DNA of 64,000 bases from Phocoena phocoena (taxonomy: Eukaryota; Chordata; Mammalia; Artiodactyla; Phocoenidae), in contig NC_089219.1 in the NCBI RefSeq assembly GCF_963924675.1, positions 146,340,288 through 146,404,287 on the forward strand, written 5' to 3'. Below, in pieces: positions 10,121 through 21,512 of the stretch. A model generated the notes under the pieces. It did not search any database and was not told the DNA's origin. It worked only from the letters and a program-made list of their open reading frames with translations. The position numbers and the translations under genes were made by a program. Position 1 is the first letter of the stretch. Each line of letters begins with the position of its first letter.

Positions 10121-11449
10121 AAAGAGGAACATTTCTCAGGTCAGGAGAAAGCGGAGATGCTGTATGGACATGAGTGCTGAGCTGGAAGGGCCAGAGGGAG
10201 ACTGCTCTCTGTCTGAATTGCTGGTTCTCTTGTCTGGCCTGTCATCTTTCAGGGAGCTCCCTTCTGTCTGATCTCTGTTGCCAGTAGCCCCGCACTTGTA
10301 GGATGCCTGATCTGGGATTGGCTTGTAACCTGTGGCTGGTGACAGAGCTAACCTGGCTGCTCGTGGCTCAGCCTGGCGCTCCCCACAAGGCCCTGCAGCC
10401 TCGTGAGGTGGTGTGTGCCAGGTGAGGCCACTAGAGCAGGGCTCGGAAGGTCAGCGGCTGGCAAGAATCCTGCAACCCAGCATGTGAGAAGGTAAGAAAG
10501 AATCCTGAACTCCTGAGTGCCTGGAGATGGAACATTCTGCCTCGCTAACTGTGATTTCCCTCCCGCTTCCTTGGCAAAGTTAAATAATTAGGTGCATCTT
10601 GGCAGCAAAGTCAAAATTAATTTTGCTTCCTTCTGCAGTGTAAGTCCAGCTGCGTTGGGAAGGGAGGGGTCCTTGAAAGGTATTTCCACCTTGGCTTGAT
10701 TTATTAGTTTAGTAGAAATGGACTTTTTGTTCTTAACGGTAGGTTATTAAAACCCTCAAGGAATGTGCAGAAGGCAAATTTAGTTTGAGGAGCCCAGTAG
10801 GCCAAAGAGATGCTGAATAAATAGTCTAGTTGTTTGGATAGCTGGAGTGTTGTTAAGAGGGAGCTTGAAACTGAGGGCTGCCCCAGGGCTGAGCGTCCTG
10901 GCTCCTGGGGGCTCCGTGCTCAGCGGGTCTGCAGGTGGCATCTGCTCCCCACTCAGCCCTCATGCCTTCCTCACCTACTGTCTGGGGGACAGAGAAGCTC
11001 AGCTGGTCTCTCGCCCCTTGGACTTGACCTCCCCTGAAATCTGTTTAGGTCAAGGAGTGCAGGAGGACAAGCAGGGGTGGACTGGGTGACAAGGGAGGTG
11101 GGAGAATGTCACGTCGGGCATGTTCTAAAGCTTCCTGGAGCAGTGAGGCCTCAGCAGGGTGGAGCAGGCTCCCAAGTGCAAGAGGTTTGGAGGAAGGAGG
11201 CGGGGGCAGCAACCTGTCTCTGTAAAGGGCTTGATTGAGCTGCTGACTCAGAAGAACAGAGCTGATTACCCATAATTACAGCCCCGTGTGGTATTGAGTC
11301 TTGTCAAAATGCAGAGACCTCCTTAGTCCCAGAGCCCTCTGCTCCTTCTAAGTGGAAGAGGCCTTTCTAGAGAGCAAATAATCCTATCTCCCCACAAAGA
11401 CAAGCGTCACTTTCTAGAAGAGGTCTTCTCCCTCCTGGAGCCCAGGGAA
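10121..11449. other. Mostly single-copy DNA, no gene supported
   Basis: No repeat family is recognised across about 1.3 kb. The short reading frames near 10834-11089 overlap in two frames, are rich in Gly/Leu/Ser and lack domain signatures. AT-rich blocks at 10575-10630 (TTAAATAATTAGG, AAAATTAATTTTGC) and a TGCTGACTCAG motif at about 11239 could be regulatory. Confidence 0.35.
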
Positions 11450-11577
11450 GTTTTTCCAGACGCAGTCATGATCATGTCAGCCCTCCTCCAGATGTTTAGC
11501 AAGACCAGCAAGCCTGCTGATCTGGCTCCTGCCCACCTCTCAGCCTCATCTATCACCTGTGAGCCCCAGAGCTACTC
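11450..11577 (+). mobile_element. L2 LINE fragment (sense)
   Basis: Sense L2 near the end of ORF2: CATGATCATGTCAGCCCTCCTCC, then CTGATCTGGCTCCTGCCCACC. It abuts an L2 in the opposite orientation. Confidence 0.65.
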
Positions 11578-13850
11578 ATTAAATGAATGCAACAAAGAGT
11601 AATGAACGCCTACCATGAGCTAGGCATTGTTTTAGGTTTTGAGGATACTCCTGTGAACCTCACTGTCCTTAATCATTGGAATCATTTGAGCAAAGGCCTA
11701 AAAGAAAACAAAGCACAAGTCAGACATGGAGGAAGGGCATGGCAGGAAGAGAGACCAGCAAGTGCAAAGGTCCTGAGGTGGGAACAAGCTTTCCAGGCTC
11801 AAGAAAAACAAGGAGGCCAGTGTGGCCAAAACAGAATAGGAGATAGAAGATAGGATCCAAAAAGTACCAGGGCATTTGCACTTTGGCTTTTATTCTGAGT
11901 GAGATGGAGGATTTTGAGCTGAGTACAATATGATCTGACTTTGGTTTTGAGTGGATCGTCTCACTGCTTTCTTGAGAATATAATGAAGGAGGGCGGGGGC
12001 AAGATTAGTTAGGAAGCTCTTGTAATGATCCAGGAGAGGGGTCATGGAGGCTTGGACACAGACCTAGTGCTGGAGGTGGTGAGTGGTGGCCAAATTCCAG
12101 ACACACTCTGCAGGGTTGTCAGGATTGCCTGACGGATTGGATAGGGGTATGAGAGAAACTGAGGGGTCAGAGATGACTCCAAGCTTTCCCACCAAACAAC
12201 TAGAAGGATGGATTGGTCACACAGAGAGATGGGAAGACTATAGGAGAAGCAGGTTTGGGGGACCAGATCTGGAATTTGGTGTTAGATGTCTTACATTTGA
12301 TATAACTGTTAAACATTCCAGAGAAGGCATCAAATAGGTATTTGGATGTTCGAGTCTGGAATTCAGTGGAGTGATCTGGCTAGAAATATAAATTTAGGAG
12401 TTGGCAGCTAAAGGAGGTATTTAAAGCCATGAGCCTGGTTGAGAATGGGCCTAAATAAGTATCATGACCACCAATCTCAATGGACTTTTGAGGAGATAGA
12501 GAAGTCCAAGGACAGAGCTCTAGGGCACTTCAATGTTTTGGGGTTGGGAGACGGAAAAGAGCCAGCAAAGGACACAGAGAAGGAGGATCCAGTGAGGTAG
12601 GAGGGAAACCAGGAGGAGGCAGTGTCCTGGAGGCCAGGGGAGGAAAGTGTTTCGAGGAATGAGTGATCAAGGGGGTTAAAATGTCCTGAGGGGTCAAGTG
12701 AGATGGGAACCAAGAATCAATAATTTGGCAAGGAATTGGTCACCTAGAGGTGTGTTTTGTGGAGAGGTGAGGGGGGAAAAAAACTGATGAAAGTAGGGTC
12801 AAGAGTGAATGGAGGTTAGGAATTAAAGGCAGTATGGGTGACCCTTTTGAAGAGTTTTGCTATAAAGTGAAGCGGAGAGATGGAGCGGTAGCTGGTAGGG
12901 GATGTGGGATTAGGAGAGGGTTATTTTTGAAAGATAGGAGAAGTAGCAATATATTCCTAGGCTAATGGGAGTGATCTGATAGAGGATGAAAATCTGACGA
13001 TGAAGGGAGAAACGGTGGGAGTCTAAGTCCTTGGATAGATGAGAGAGGATGGGCTCTAGTGAAGGCTTTGGCTTCATGCAGGAGCGTAAACAGTTCATCC
13101 ACACTAACAGGAGGGAAAGCATAATATAGGGGCCCAGACGTAAGCTGGCAGATGTGGTGGGAGCATGTGGAAGTGTTCTTATAATTACTTGCGTTTCCTC
13201 AGTAAAATGGGAAGTAAATGCAGCAGTTGAGATTTGATGATAGAGGAGGAGGTGTTGGGAAGAGAGGGGAACATATGAAAAGTCCTCTTGGAGGGTGGGA
13301 GGGTGGATGGAAGAGGCAAATGGGGTGGGATTGCTGGAAAGCAGAAGCGTCTACTTGACCTTAATTGGCTCTGAATTTAAAGTAAGCTCAGTTAGCACCG
13401 TTGATGTTTTCTAGACATGATTAGCTGTTGCAGTGCGGGTATTAAATAGGTAGAGAGCTAGAATTAACCAAAGTTGGTGTTTTTCCAGAAGGGTACAGTG
13501 AAGAGTACACTACAGGGGCAAGGGAGTTGAGGGTGTATGCAAATGAGTGATTATAATGATTGATTGGATCATCTAAACTGGGGAAGAAGGGCATTGGGGA
13601 GTTGAAAGGAAAAGGAAAGGTGGGCAGGTCTCAGGTGACTGAAGAATTATTGGAGTTCAGGTACCAGAGGGCGTGAATTGGGAAGATGGGAAGGTAAGAG
13701 GCATGAAATTGAGATTATGTAGCTATTGGTAATAACATATCTAGGGCATGACCACGGAGTGAGCAGCTGAAGTGAGGTAGAGGACAAGACCACTAGAAGT
13801 GAAGGCCTCAAGGAATGGAGAGGCCAGGTGTGCCAGATTGCCTGTGACAT
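11578..13850 (-). mobile_element. Long L2 LINE, ORF2 C-terminal half plus 3' UTR (antisense)
   Basis: The left end is the complement of the L2 3' terminus. It continues through AGCAAGTGCAAAGGTCCTGAGG (3' UTR) and AATGATCCAGGAGAG (the complement of the ORF2 region that normally encodes the YCN-SLL-type segment). Further ORF2 sequence reaches about 13.8 kb, including GATGACTCCAAGCTTTCC and GTAGCTGGTAGGGGATGTGG. About 2.3 kb is collinear with L2, an unusually long survivor. All frames carry stops. Confidence 0.8.
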
Positions 13851-13879
13851 CAGTCCCCCCGTCCCCTCCGTGCTCTCCC

Positions 13880-14340
13880 CAGTACCGCAGGGGCTAGAAG
13901 CCTAGGAACTGCATTTCCCAGAATCCCCTACCAGGGAGTATCTGGGTTAGTTTTCACAAACAAGAGGCACTTATGATAGACTTGAAAGTAGAAGAGAAGC
14001 AGAAATAATATTTCTCTAGCAGGGCAGCAGTGGACAAATACATGAGCTTTGGGTTCATAGACAGAAGATTTGCAGAGGCCTCTGGGTGCTTTTCTTCCAA
14101 TCACCTGCCTTCCTAAAGGAGAGAGGTCACTGTGGGAAGTTTCCTGTGTTTCTTGTAACTTCCTGACTCTCTGAAAGCTGACACCAGATCTGAATTATAG
14201 TGGCAGCTTTGCAGACTTGTTTTTCCAGCCATTCCAATTATTTTTCCCAGCCCTTCCAATTTTTTTTAAACATTTAATTCCCCATATTAAATACCTTTGT
14301 GCTTGAAATACCTGGAAAGATTTCTGGTTGCTTTCTTTGC
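13880..14340. repeat. Old dispersed repeat, family not assigned
   Basis: The opening AACTGCATTTCCCAGAATCCCC and the closing TATTAAATACCTTTGTGCTTGAAATACC resemble ends of common old mammalian elements (LTR-like). I cannot name the family. The rest is diverged. Confidence 0.35.
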
Positions 14341-14394
14341 TGTGGTTGTTTCCCTTTTTTCTTTTGCTTTTTTTGTTGTTCTTTAATTTGCCAG

Positions 14395-14515
14395 ATTCCT
14401 CCCACCAGAGGGCTTTTGTACCTGTTGTCCCCCCTGTTTGAAATGCTCTGCCCCAATTCTCCACTCTTTACCCAGTTATACTTAAGCTCTGAGCTCAACT
14501 GATCCTTCCCAATGG
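14395..14515 (+). mobile_element. L2 LINE 3' UTR fragment (sense)
   Basis: GAGGGCTTTTGTACCTGTTG followed by GAAATGCTCTGCCCCAATTC is the sense L2 3' UTR motif normally reading 'GGGCCTTTGCACTTGCTG'. Confidence 0.7.
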
Positions 14516-14520
14516 ACATT

Positions 14521-15050
14521 GTTCCAATTATCTATTGCTGCATAACAAACTATCCCAAATGTGATATAAAAAACAAACATTTTAGTATGGTCAAAAATTT
14601 GGACAGGGCACAGTGGGGATGACTTGTCTCTGGTCCACGTGTCTGGGGCCTCAGCCTAGAAGGCTTGAACATCTGGAGATGACTTGAATGGCTGAAGACT
14701 GGAATCATCTGGAGACGTCTTAACTCACATGTTTGGTGCCTGGACGGGGATGGCTCAAAGGCCGGGCTCAGCTATCAACTAGAAGACCAGCAAGTGACTC
14801 TCCATATGGTTTGGGCTTCCTTACAGCATGGCATTGCCAGGGCAATTGGACCTCTCACATGATAGCTCAGGGCTCCAGAAGTGAGCGTTCCAGTGAACAA
14901 AGCAGAAGTGCATGACCTTTTATGTTCTAGCCTCTGAAGTCACATATGGATACTTCCACTGACTCTGTTGGCTGAAGCAGGCACAAGCCATTCAGATTCG
15001 AGGGAGGGACACAGACTTCACTTCTCCATGGGCAGAATGTCAAAAAGTTG
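14521..15050 (+). repeat. Old dispersed repeat starting with a 'CTATTGCTGCATAACAAAC' motif
   Basis: The left end CAATTATCTATTGCTGCATAACAAAC and inner blocks such as TGACCTTTTATGTTCTAGCC with CTGAAGTCACATATGG match a very common ancient mammalian repeat whose family name I cannot give with certainty. A related copy lies at 46690-47470. Strand is relative to the left-end motif. Confidence 0.55.
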
Positions 15051-15744
15051 ACAGTTGTTTCTTTCAGTATTCTTATTTTAGTTTGTATGTATTCATTACG
15101 GTGAGAGCTTGAGTCTGGGCTTGCAAATTCAAATCAATGACTGCCACAGCCAGCAGGGCCAGGGAGTGAAGCTGGCCAGGAGTCAGAGACAATAAGGGCT
15201 AGTGAACCAGAAGATCCACGCTCTCTGAAGTAAGCAGCTACCTCTTGGCGCTGGCTGATTGTTGTCCTGAGGGAAAGCATGCCCAGTACCGCCAGAGCTT
15301 CCAATTTGTCAAGAGGGTCCAGAGCTAAAGCTGTTTATGTAAAGCGTTCCGATTTTAAAAAGACCATTCAGACCAACTGCCTGGCACATAGTAGGTTTGA
15401 TAAATAATTGTGGAAGAAATAGAAAAGTATCCCTGAAATCTTCTCACATGCTCATCCCCATGTCCACTGCCATTTCTATCCTGGTTTCTGCTGACAAGGA
15501 GAAAAAGGAAAAATACATCACAATGTGAGGAACATGGGTGGGGCATCCTCACATCTGGTCAGAGTGCTGCAGGGGATCATGGGGTGAGACGAGGAAACTA
15601 GACACCCACAGAGGGCCTGGCATTTAGCATGATCCACACAGCAGCTTAAAAGGCATGTCACCGTGCCCCTACTTTGCTTTATTTTTCTTCTAAGTGCTTA
15701 AAGTGATCTGAGATGCATACTTGACTGGCTCCCCCATGCAAAAG

Positions 15745-15830
15745 ATTAAGTCTCATTTGTTTTGTTTGCTCTGTGCCCAAGGCCTGGAGAATTGCCTGCC
15801 AAAAAAAGGGGCTCAGTGGATTCTTAAAGG
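15745..15830 (+). mobile_element. L2 3' terminus fragment (sense)
   Basis: TTTGTTTGCTCTGTGCCCAAGGCC followed by GGGGCTCAGTGGATTCTTAAAGGAATG follows the terminal L2 pattern, diverged. Confidence 0.5.
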
Positions 15831-15918
15831 AATGTCAGATGGCTATTACTGGTGCGGATGGGGGTGCTGAGCACCTCTACTAGGTCCCAAGGTCAGTGAG
15901 GCAGCTGGGATTAAAACG

Positions 15919-15952
15919 TACACGTACACACACACACACACACACACGCACA
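15919..15952. repeat. (CA)n microsatellite
   Basis: ACGTACA repeats lead into a run of CA dinucleotides ending ACGCACA. The uninterrupted core is roughly 12 units. Confidence 0.9.
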
Positions 15953-16964
15953 ATTTGGTGCAAAAGTCCGACTATGGTTGACTCTTTGGTACAGAAGAGC
16001 CACGTTTTTGAAAACGATTGTGCACTTTAAAAATACATTTGTCATAATCAGTTCCCCTAGATGATACTATAGGAAAGAGGGGGATTAAGGGATTTGGGTA
16101 ATCCCTGGGAGACATTACAAGCTTCATGATTCTAGTCTATTTCAGGCCAAACTGTGAATATTTAAATATGGGATTTAGATGCAGATCCTGGGGATGGAGA
16201 GAGTGAGGACAGAGTTTTGGAAGCCAGGCAGGGGTGCGAAGGGCGGCTTGGCCTCCCTGACTTTGCCTGGAGTTTCATAGCAGCAGAGTTGGTTCTTGTT
16301 TTTCCATTTCTTGCTTTAAAGACATCGGAAGTGTTGACCTTCTCAGGCAGAGCTCGCCTAGCTCAGCTAACTGGGGAGTCAGAAGTTTTATAGCGTAACA
16401 AATGTATGGAGTGTGGTGCCCATAAGCGGAGACACAGCGCAAAGGTGCCTCTAGTGACGATGGCGTCAATATGCAGCCCTCACCGGTGACCAGCAATCCT
16501 CCCACACTGCCCACTGATGTCAGAGATGCTGGGGACGCAGAGGTGGCAGCCTACTGGGAAACCATTGCCAACAGCATGTGGATAAAAGGTCTGGGGAGAG
16601 AAAGCAAGCCCTACGCAGAGACGTGCGTATCCTTCTAGTCTTTTTTCTATGGAACTGAGGTTTGAACCAGAGTTGCCTGACCCCCAACCCTTTCTCTCTC
16701 CATGGGTTTTGCAGATTAGCCTCAAGTCTTCGTCCACTGCCAGTTGATATTTCTCCCTAATAAACGTCACTTATTTCTCAGAGGGCAAGGAGTTAGGAGA
16801 GTTTCTGGGGGTCTCTCCCCGTCCAGCCACAAGTCACATACACCATGTCTTCCATCTGCTTGTCATCCAAGGCAGAATTCCAGCAGCAATTCTGGGCTGC
16901 AGCCCTTCATGTTGATACTGCCCATTAAGAGGGACGATTTCCCCTCCAAGGGGGCCAGGTGAAT
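15953..16964. other. Single-copy-looking DNA, no gene seen
   Basis: No repeat is recognised and the frames are short on both strands. Nothing marks promoter, exon or RNA structure. Confidence 0.35.
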
Positions 16965-17430
16965 TTAACAGTGCTTGGCATACAATAGACACCCAAGAAG
17001 TAGGTATTCATGAGAGTAGTAGCTGTTATTTAGCACCCACTGGGTACCGGGTGCAGCACTGGATTCTCTGCAGATATAACCTCTTTTTTTTTTTTTTTTT
17101 GCGGTACACGGGCCTCTCACTGTTGTGGCCTCTCCCGCTGTGGAGCACAGACTCTGGACACGCAGGCTCCACGGCCATGGCTCACGGGCCCAGCCGCTCC
17201 GCGGCATGTGGGGTCTTCCCAGACCGGGGCACGAACCCGTGTCCCCTGCACTGGCAGGCGGACTCTCAACCACTGCGCCACCAGGGAAGCCCCAATATAG
17301 CCTCTTTTAACCCTTATAACAACCCTAAGAGGCAGCAGCAATTCCCTCCCTACCGGTGAGGAAATTAAGTAGACTTGTCCACACTCGCAAAGCTAGTTAG
17401 TAGTGGAGCTAGGATTTGAATGGAATCAGC
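16965..17430 (-). mobile_element. MIR SINEs interrupted by a young CHR SINE
   Basis: A short sense MIR tail (CAGTGCTTGGCATACAATAG, 16970-16990) abuts an antisense MIR. That MIR starts at about 17028 (TTAGCACCCACTGGGTACC), is cut by the SINE at 17088-17293, and resumes with TTTAACCCTTATAACAACC to CTAGGATTTGAATG. The reading restores across the SINE. Confidence 0.75.
17088..17293 (-). mobile_element. CHR-type SINE, young short poly-A form (antisense)
   Basis: A poly-T run precedes GCGGTACACGGGCC; the other end reads CCACCAGGGAAGCCC. Flanks are ATATAACCTCTTTT (about 17074-17087) and ATATAGCCTCTTTT (17295-17308), a target duplication with one difference. Confidence 0.94.
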
Positions 17431-17960
17431 TTCCTTCCATAGCAGTTCCTGTGGTATCAAACACTCTAGGGGTGTATATGTGTAGGGCTGGGGCAGTATT
17501 TATGCTGTACCCAGTGGTGAGGGCATCCACATCAAGGAGGCATGTGTGTGACTGGAACTCAAGAGGCAGCTTCCCCTGGGAGGGAGGGGTTTGGAAAAGC
17601 TGTGAGGAGTGAATGAGAGGAAGCAGGTTAGGGTGATGGGTGGGGCACACGACAGGCTGGGTGACATGGGCAGGGAGGGTGACAAGTTCATCTGGGCCCC
17701 TCCAGCTCAGGACAGGAGGGTGATGAGGGAGGGACCCCAGGCAGAGGTCACAGAGCTCAGTCCAACCTGAGCAGCTGTTGTTTTTAGTAAGATCAGCCGA
17801 GCTTGCCCCAGCAGCTTCCTGGCTTTCTAAGGTCTTCTCTTGCTTGTTCCTAAGTCACTGGGCTAAGAAAATGCAGCCTGTCTACCTGGCCAGCTTTCCA
17901 GATAAGCCTCATAAAGTTCCTGCACACAGAGAAGTGAGAGAGGAGAAAGGAATCATCTGT
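17431..17960. other. No gene or repeat recognised
   Basis: GC-rich, purine-biased DNA with many GGGAGG-like words. Frames on the two strands overlap, as expected for composition-driven ORFs. Confidence 0.35.
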
Positions 17961-17964
17961 CCGT

Positions 17965-19055
17965 TCTGTCATCTGTATTTATTGAGCCTCTACTATATGC
18001 TAGGTACCATCATAGTTCCTTGGGATACAGCAGAGAACTAAAAAGACAGAGACCCCTGCCCCCAGGTTGCTTCTGGTGGGGAATGAGGAGACAATATGCT
18101 ACAACCGTAAGAAAGAAGTAAATCAGATCATAAGGTCTGTGAAGTAAAGACAAAGCGGAGCAGGAAAGGGGGACCAGGAGTGCGTGTGCGGCTAGGGCTG
18201 GCATAGATTTGGCCGCAGTCGTAACAGGGCAGCCAGGGAACTGCAGCAGTTCCCACTTAGTTCCAGGGGACGCGTGTTCCAGGTCAGAGGGCACGGGCAG
18301 GAGGGCAGGAACTGGAGTGAGTGATGGGCAGAGTAGAAAGAGATGAGGATCAGGGAGGGGGGAATCCAGGGCTGGAGAATGGAGGCCATTTCTGAGCAGA
18401 GAAGTGACGTGAGCGGACTTCTATGCGTAAAAGACCTTCCTGATGCTGTGCAGGGAAGAGGTGGAAACGGAGACCAGCTAGAGCCTGGTGGGATGTGCAG
18501 GCAAGAAACGAGAGGGGCAGATGCAGTGGAGGTGGAGAAGTTGGCTTCTTGATACAGATGAGGGAGGAGTCAGTAGGTTTGGATGTAGGGAGTGGGAGGA
18601 AACCAGGAGGCAGAGAAGACCTCAGGGCATTTACCTGAGCAACTGATGGAGCTTCCACCAGCTGAGACGGGAAGAAGAGGGAGCAGCAGGCTTTGGCGGG
18701 GACGGGGAAGCTCAGGAGTAAGGCTTAGAGCTACAGCCTTAGGGATATCCGTCACCCCTGCAGCACAAGTCAGGCAGGTGTAGAGGCATAGGAGTCGGGA
18801 CTGCAAATGCATCTTGGACTGGTGTCCCATAGATGGTGCTTAAAGCCAGGAGCCTGAATGAGATCCTGGAGAGTAGGAGTGCAGACAGACAAAAGCACAA
18901 GGGCTGGGTCTCAGGGACTCCAGTGCTGAGAAGCCCAGGAGAAGAGAAGGAGAGACAGGAAGGTAGGAGGGAAGACTGGTATCCTTGAAGCCACATGAAG
19001 AGAGACCTTCAAGGAGGAGGGAGGGACCAGCTGTATCAGTGGTGCTGAATCTACT
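17965..19055 (-). mobile_element. Long L2 LINE (antisense)
   Basis: It opens with TATTTATTGAGCCTCTACTATATGC, the complement of the 3' terminus. The 3' UTR passes GAGCAGAGAAGTGACGTGAGC at about 18393, and the ORF2-derived part ends with CTTCAAGGAGGAGGGAGGGACC and CTGTATCAGTGGTGCTGAA. About 1.1 kb of a decayed copy. Confidence 0.75.
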
Positions 19056-19059
19056 CTTT

Positions 19060-19215
19060 CTGCTTTTGTTCTGCATGGAGCCGCCATTCCCCTCCCCTGT
19101 AAAATAGGAATGACAATATCCATTCTCCAGGGGTGCAATGAAGATTAAATGAAATAATGTCCCGGAGTCATAGGTACATTGAAAGCTCTTACCAAATGAG
19201 AGTTTCTTTCTGTGG
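19060..19215 (+). mobile_element. MIR SINE, 3' half (sense)
   Basis: CTGTAAAATAGGAATGACAATATCC, then GTGCAATGAAGATTAAATGAAATAATG, is the MIR core tail in sense. Confidence 0.7.
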
Positions 19216-19289
19216 GATAATTCATACACATGATAATGTTAATGTAAATAAAATCATAATAAGCATGACGACGGTGCTGATTTACGTCT

Positions 19290-19334
19290 CTGGAAAAAAA
19301 TATCTAAGACACGTCCTTGTCGTTGGGTAGCGTC
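19290..19334 (+). repeat. 45-bp repeated sequence, copy A
   Basis: CTGGAAAAAAATATCTAAG is followed by ACACGTCCTTGTCGTTGGG, then a variable base (T) and AGCGTC. A second copy at 20126-20170 differs at only that one base. No similarity extends past either end. Not a simple repeat and not a family I recognise. Confidence 0.9.
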
Positions 19335-20125
19335 GCAGCAGCTGGGGAGGACGCACGTGGAATAACGGGCATCCATCCGTGCCTGCAGGGCATGGGCTGG
19401 AACTGAGGGGCCGGGGGACCAGGGAGAGCTTCCCACGGTCCGACCTGCACAGAGGGTGGGGCCCTGGGTGGGTCCACAAGGATGTGGAGATTTGGGTGGG
19501 CGGAAGGGACAGGATGTTCACTTGAAGGGAAGGATGTCGCAGAGGTCCACAGGGAGGGTGGGACCGGTGTGATTAGAGTGGTGTGAATTGGAGTATGTGT
19601 TGGGGGCACAGGGACAGTGGGCAAGAGGTCAGCAAGAAAGGTAGAGTGGGATCAGATTACACAGCGACCATATTCTGGAAACCCAGAACCAGGCCACCAA
19701 AACCTGGGTTAGTGGCCAGCCCTGGGGCCCGCCGCACCCCATACCTTCCCCAGCGCGGCCTCTGTCTGTCCGCCTTGCAATTGCCTGGTTAGCAAGTCCT
19801 CTGTCACCCCTGCACCCTGAGCTCCGTGGAGGCGGGATGAGGCCCTGTTTGCTTAGTGCCCTGTTGGAGCGAGGCCCAGGTGCGGCACACGGAGGCTGCG
19901 GGAGAGGGTCCCCTGGGGCCATCCAGACAGCAAGGCCCCCAGCCGCAGCACTGCGCCTGCGGGCACCAGGTAACCAGGAATGGAGAATGGAATGAATACG
20001 TGAACCTAGGTCTGACTGTTCTGAGCGCCACCTCAGTGTCCTGGGGCCCATCACCTGCTCTTGCAAACCCTGATTAGAAGTCTTGAGCCCAGGTGCCTGC
20101 GAGGCCCCACTGCCCCAGTGATCAG
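19335..20125. other. GC-rich spacer between the 45-bp repeats
   Basis: About 790 bp. A 235-residue minus-strand frame (19629-20336) and a plus-strand frame overlap here. Both are rich in Gly, Arg, Pro and Ser, and the minus frame reads straight through copy B of the repeat, so neither looks like a gene. Confidence 0.35.
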
Positions 20126-20170
20126 CTGGAAAAAAATATCTAAGACACGTCCTTGTCGTTGGGCAGCGTC
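20126..20170 (+). repeat. 45-bp repeated sequence, copy B
   Basis: Identical to copy A except C instead of T at 20164. The copies are direct repeats starting 836 bp apart. The complement gives the peptide-like string CPTTRTCLRYFF in both places, which is a consequence of the repeat. Confidence 0.9.
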
Positions 20171-21341
20171 CAGATCCCAGGCATTCAAAGGCCCGGGGCT
20201 CCCTGCAGGGACCTACTCCAGGCACAGACCCAGGTAGCAGTTTCTTCATCCTCTTCTCTGGCCTTGGGACCCTTCCTGCTCTTCCCTGGTCCTGGCTTCC
20301 CTCAGGCTCAGATAAAGAGCTATTTTTGCTCTCCATCCCTCCCCCACCTGACCCTCCTGTCCCCAGGCCTGAGGGTGGCTCTCTCAGAAGGGGATTCCTT
20401 AAAGGGCCTGTTTTTCAGGCGACAGGGAGGGGGCCACCAGCTGCCAGGCCAGGAGAGGACAGAGGGGAAGCAAGTAACTCGGAGGGATGGGGCCAGCAAG
20501 ATGGAGAGGGAGAAACGGGAAGGGCCAGGGGCAGGGAGGGGAGGCAACGGGGGCGGGGAGAGCAAAAGTGGACCTGCAGGGTCAGAGGGGGGCCAGGGCA
20601 GAGGGATGAAGAGAAGACGGAGGAGGCCTGAGAAAGAGAGACAGAGAGGGAGGCAGCATGCGAGGCTCACAGCAATGCCCAGGCTAAGCCTGGGACCCAG
20701 AGATCTTTGTGTGCCCAGCAGGGCAGGCCCCAAAGTTGTGCTCAGATGCTTGGAGCAAGGGAGCCCTCAGCCTCTGCTTCTGAGCACGCGTCCTTCTGAT
20801 GCTCTCACTGGTCCAGTGAAGCAGCCAGAGGTGGCAGGGGGACATGCCAAACCTTTCTGTCCCCCTCCGTCTGGCCTGGGGGTCAGGGTTGGGTGTCCCC
20901 AGCTCTGGATCTTTGGGGGTGTCGATGGGGCACAACAAGCAAGAAGTTGTGGGCTGAGAGAGGGGGAGCAGAGGGACACAGGGGTCTAGAAGAAGGGGAG
21001 GCAGAGGGGCAGGGCTGATCTTGAAACAGGAGAAAATAGAGATTTTAAAAACTTCAGTGACCCCCACTAACTGGGGCCCCCGAGCAGTAAACAACTTCAC
21101 TACAGTATGTGCTTTGTGGGTTGGTCACATTGTAGCTTATCTGTGAGCTGCTGGCAGTAGAGGAAATCAGGAGGGATGAGGGTGCGAGTGTGGGAGCGAG
21201 TGTGTGAGGGTGAGGGTGTGAGAGTGAGTGATTGTGTGTGCTTGTGCGTGTACATATGACTCCTCAGGGTAGCCATGGCAAGGGTTCCCCATGCAGGGAC
21301 CCTAAGGCAGCATTTAGAGGTGTCTGGCTGGTATAGAAGGC
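20171..21341. other. GC-rich, purine-rich DNA with a long but doubtful frame
   Basis: A 278-residue plus frame spans 20153-20989. Its middle is dominated by Gly, Arg, Glu and Lys from GGGAGAGG-type purine runs (20450-20650). There is no domain or signal sequence, and antisense frames of 70-138 residues overlap it. Composition explains it. A GTGAG-type repetitive stretch lies at 21175-21255. Confidence 0.35.
21175..21255. repeat. GT-rich low-complexity tract
   Basis: GTGTGGGAGCGAGTGTGTGAGG-like words repeat with variable spacing, ending TGTGCGTGTACA. Imperfect, with no fixed unit. Confidence 0.7.
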
Positions 21342-21512
21342 TCTTGTTTTTTATTGGGGTGTAGTTGTTTTACAATGTTGTGTTAGTTTCTACTGTACAG
21401 TGACGTTCCCTGTGCTGTACAGCGGGTTCTCATTAGTTATCTATTTTGTACATAATCGTGTATATATGTCAGTCCCGATCTCCCAAGTTCATCCCACCCT
21501 CCCCCGACCTAT
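21342..21512 (-). mobile_element. L1 3' end, cetartiodactyl type (antisense)
   Basis: TTTTTTATTGGGGTGTAGTTG, then ACAATGTTGTGTTAGTTTC and TGCTGTACAGCGGGTTCTC, is the complement of the L1 3' UTR end. Truncated at 171 bp. Confidence 0.85.

Noticed and set aside
19629..20336. 235-residue minus-strand reading frame
   Set aside because: Runs through copy B of the 45-bp repeat and overlaps the plus frame; no recognisable family or splice context.
20153..20989. 278-residue plus-strand reading frame
   Set aside because: Gly/Arg/Glu-rich from purine runs, overlapping antisense frames of similar length, no domain, no signal, starts inside the 45-bp repeat copy B.
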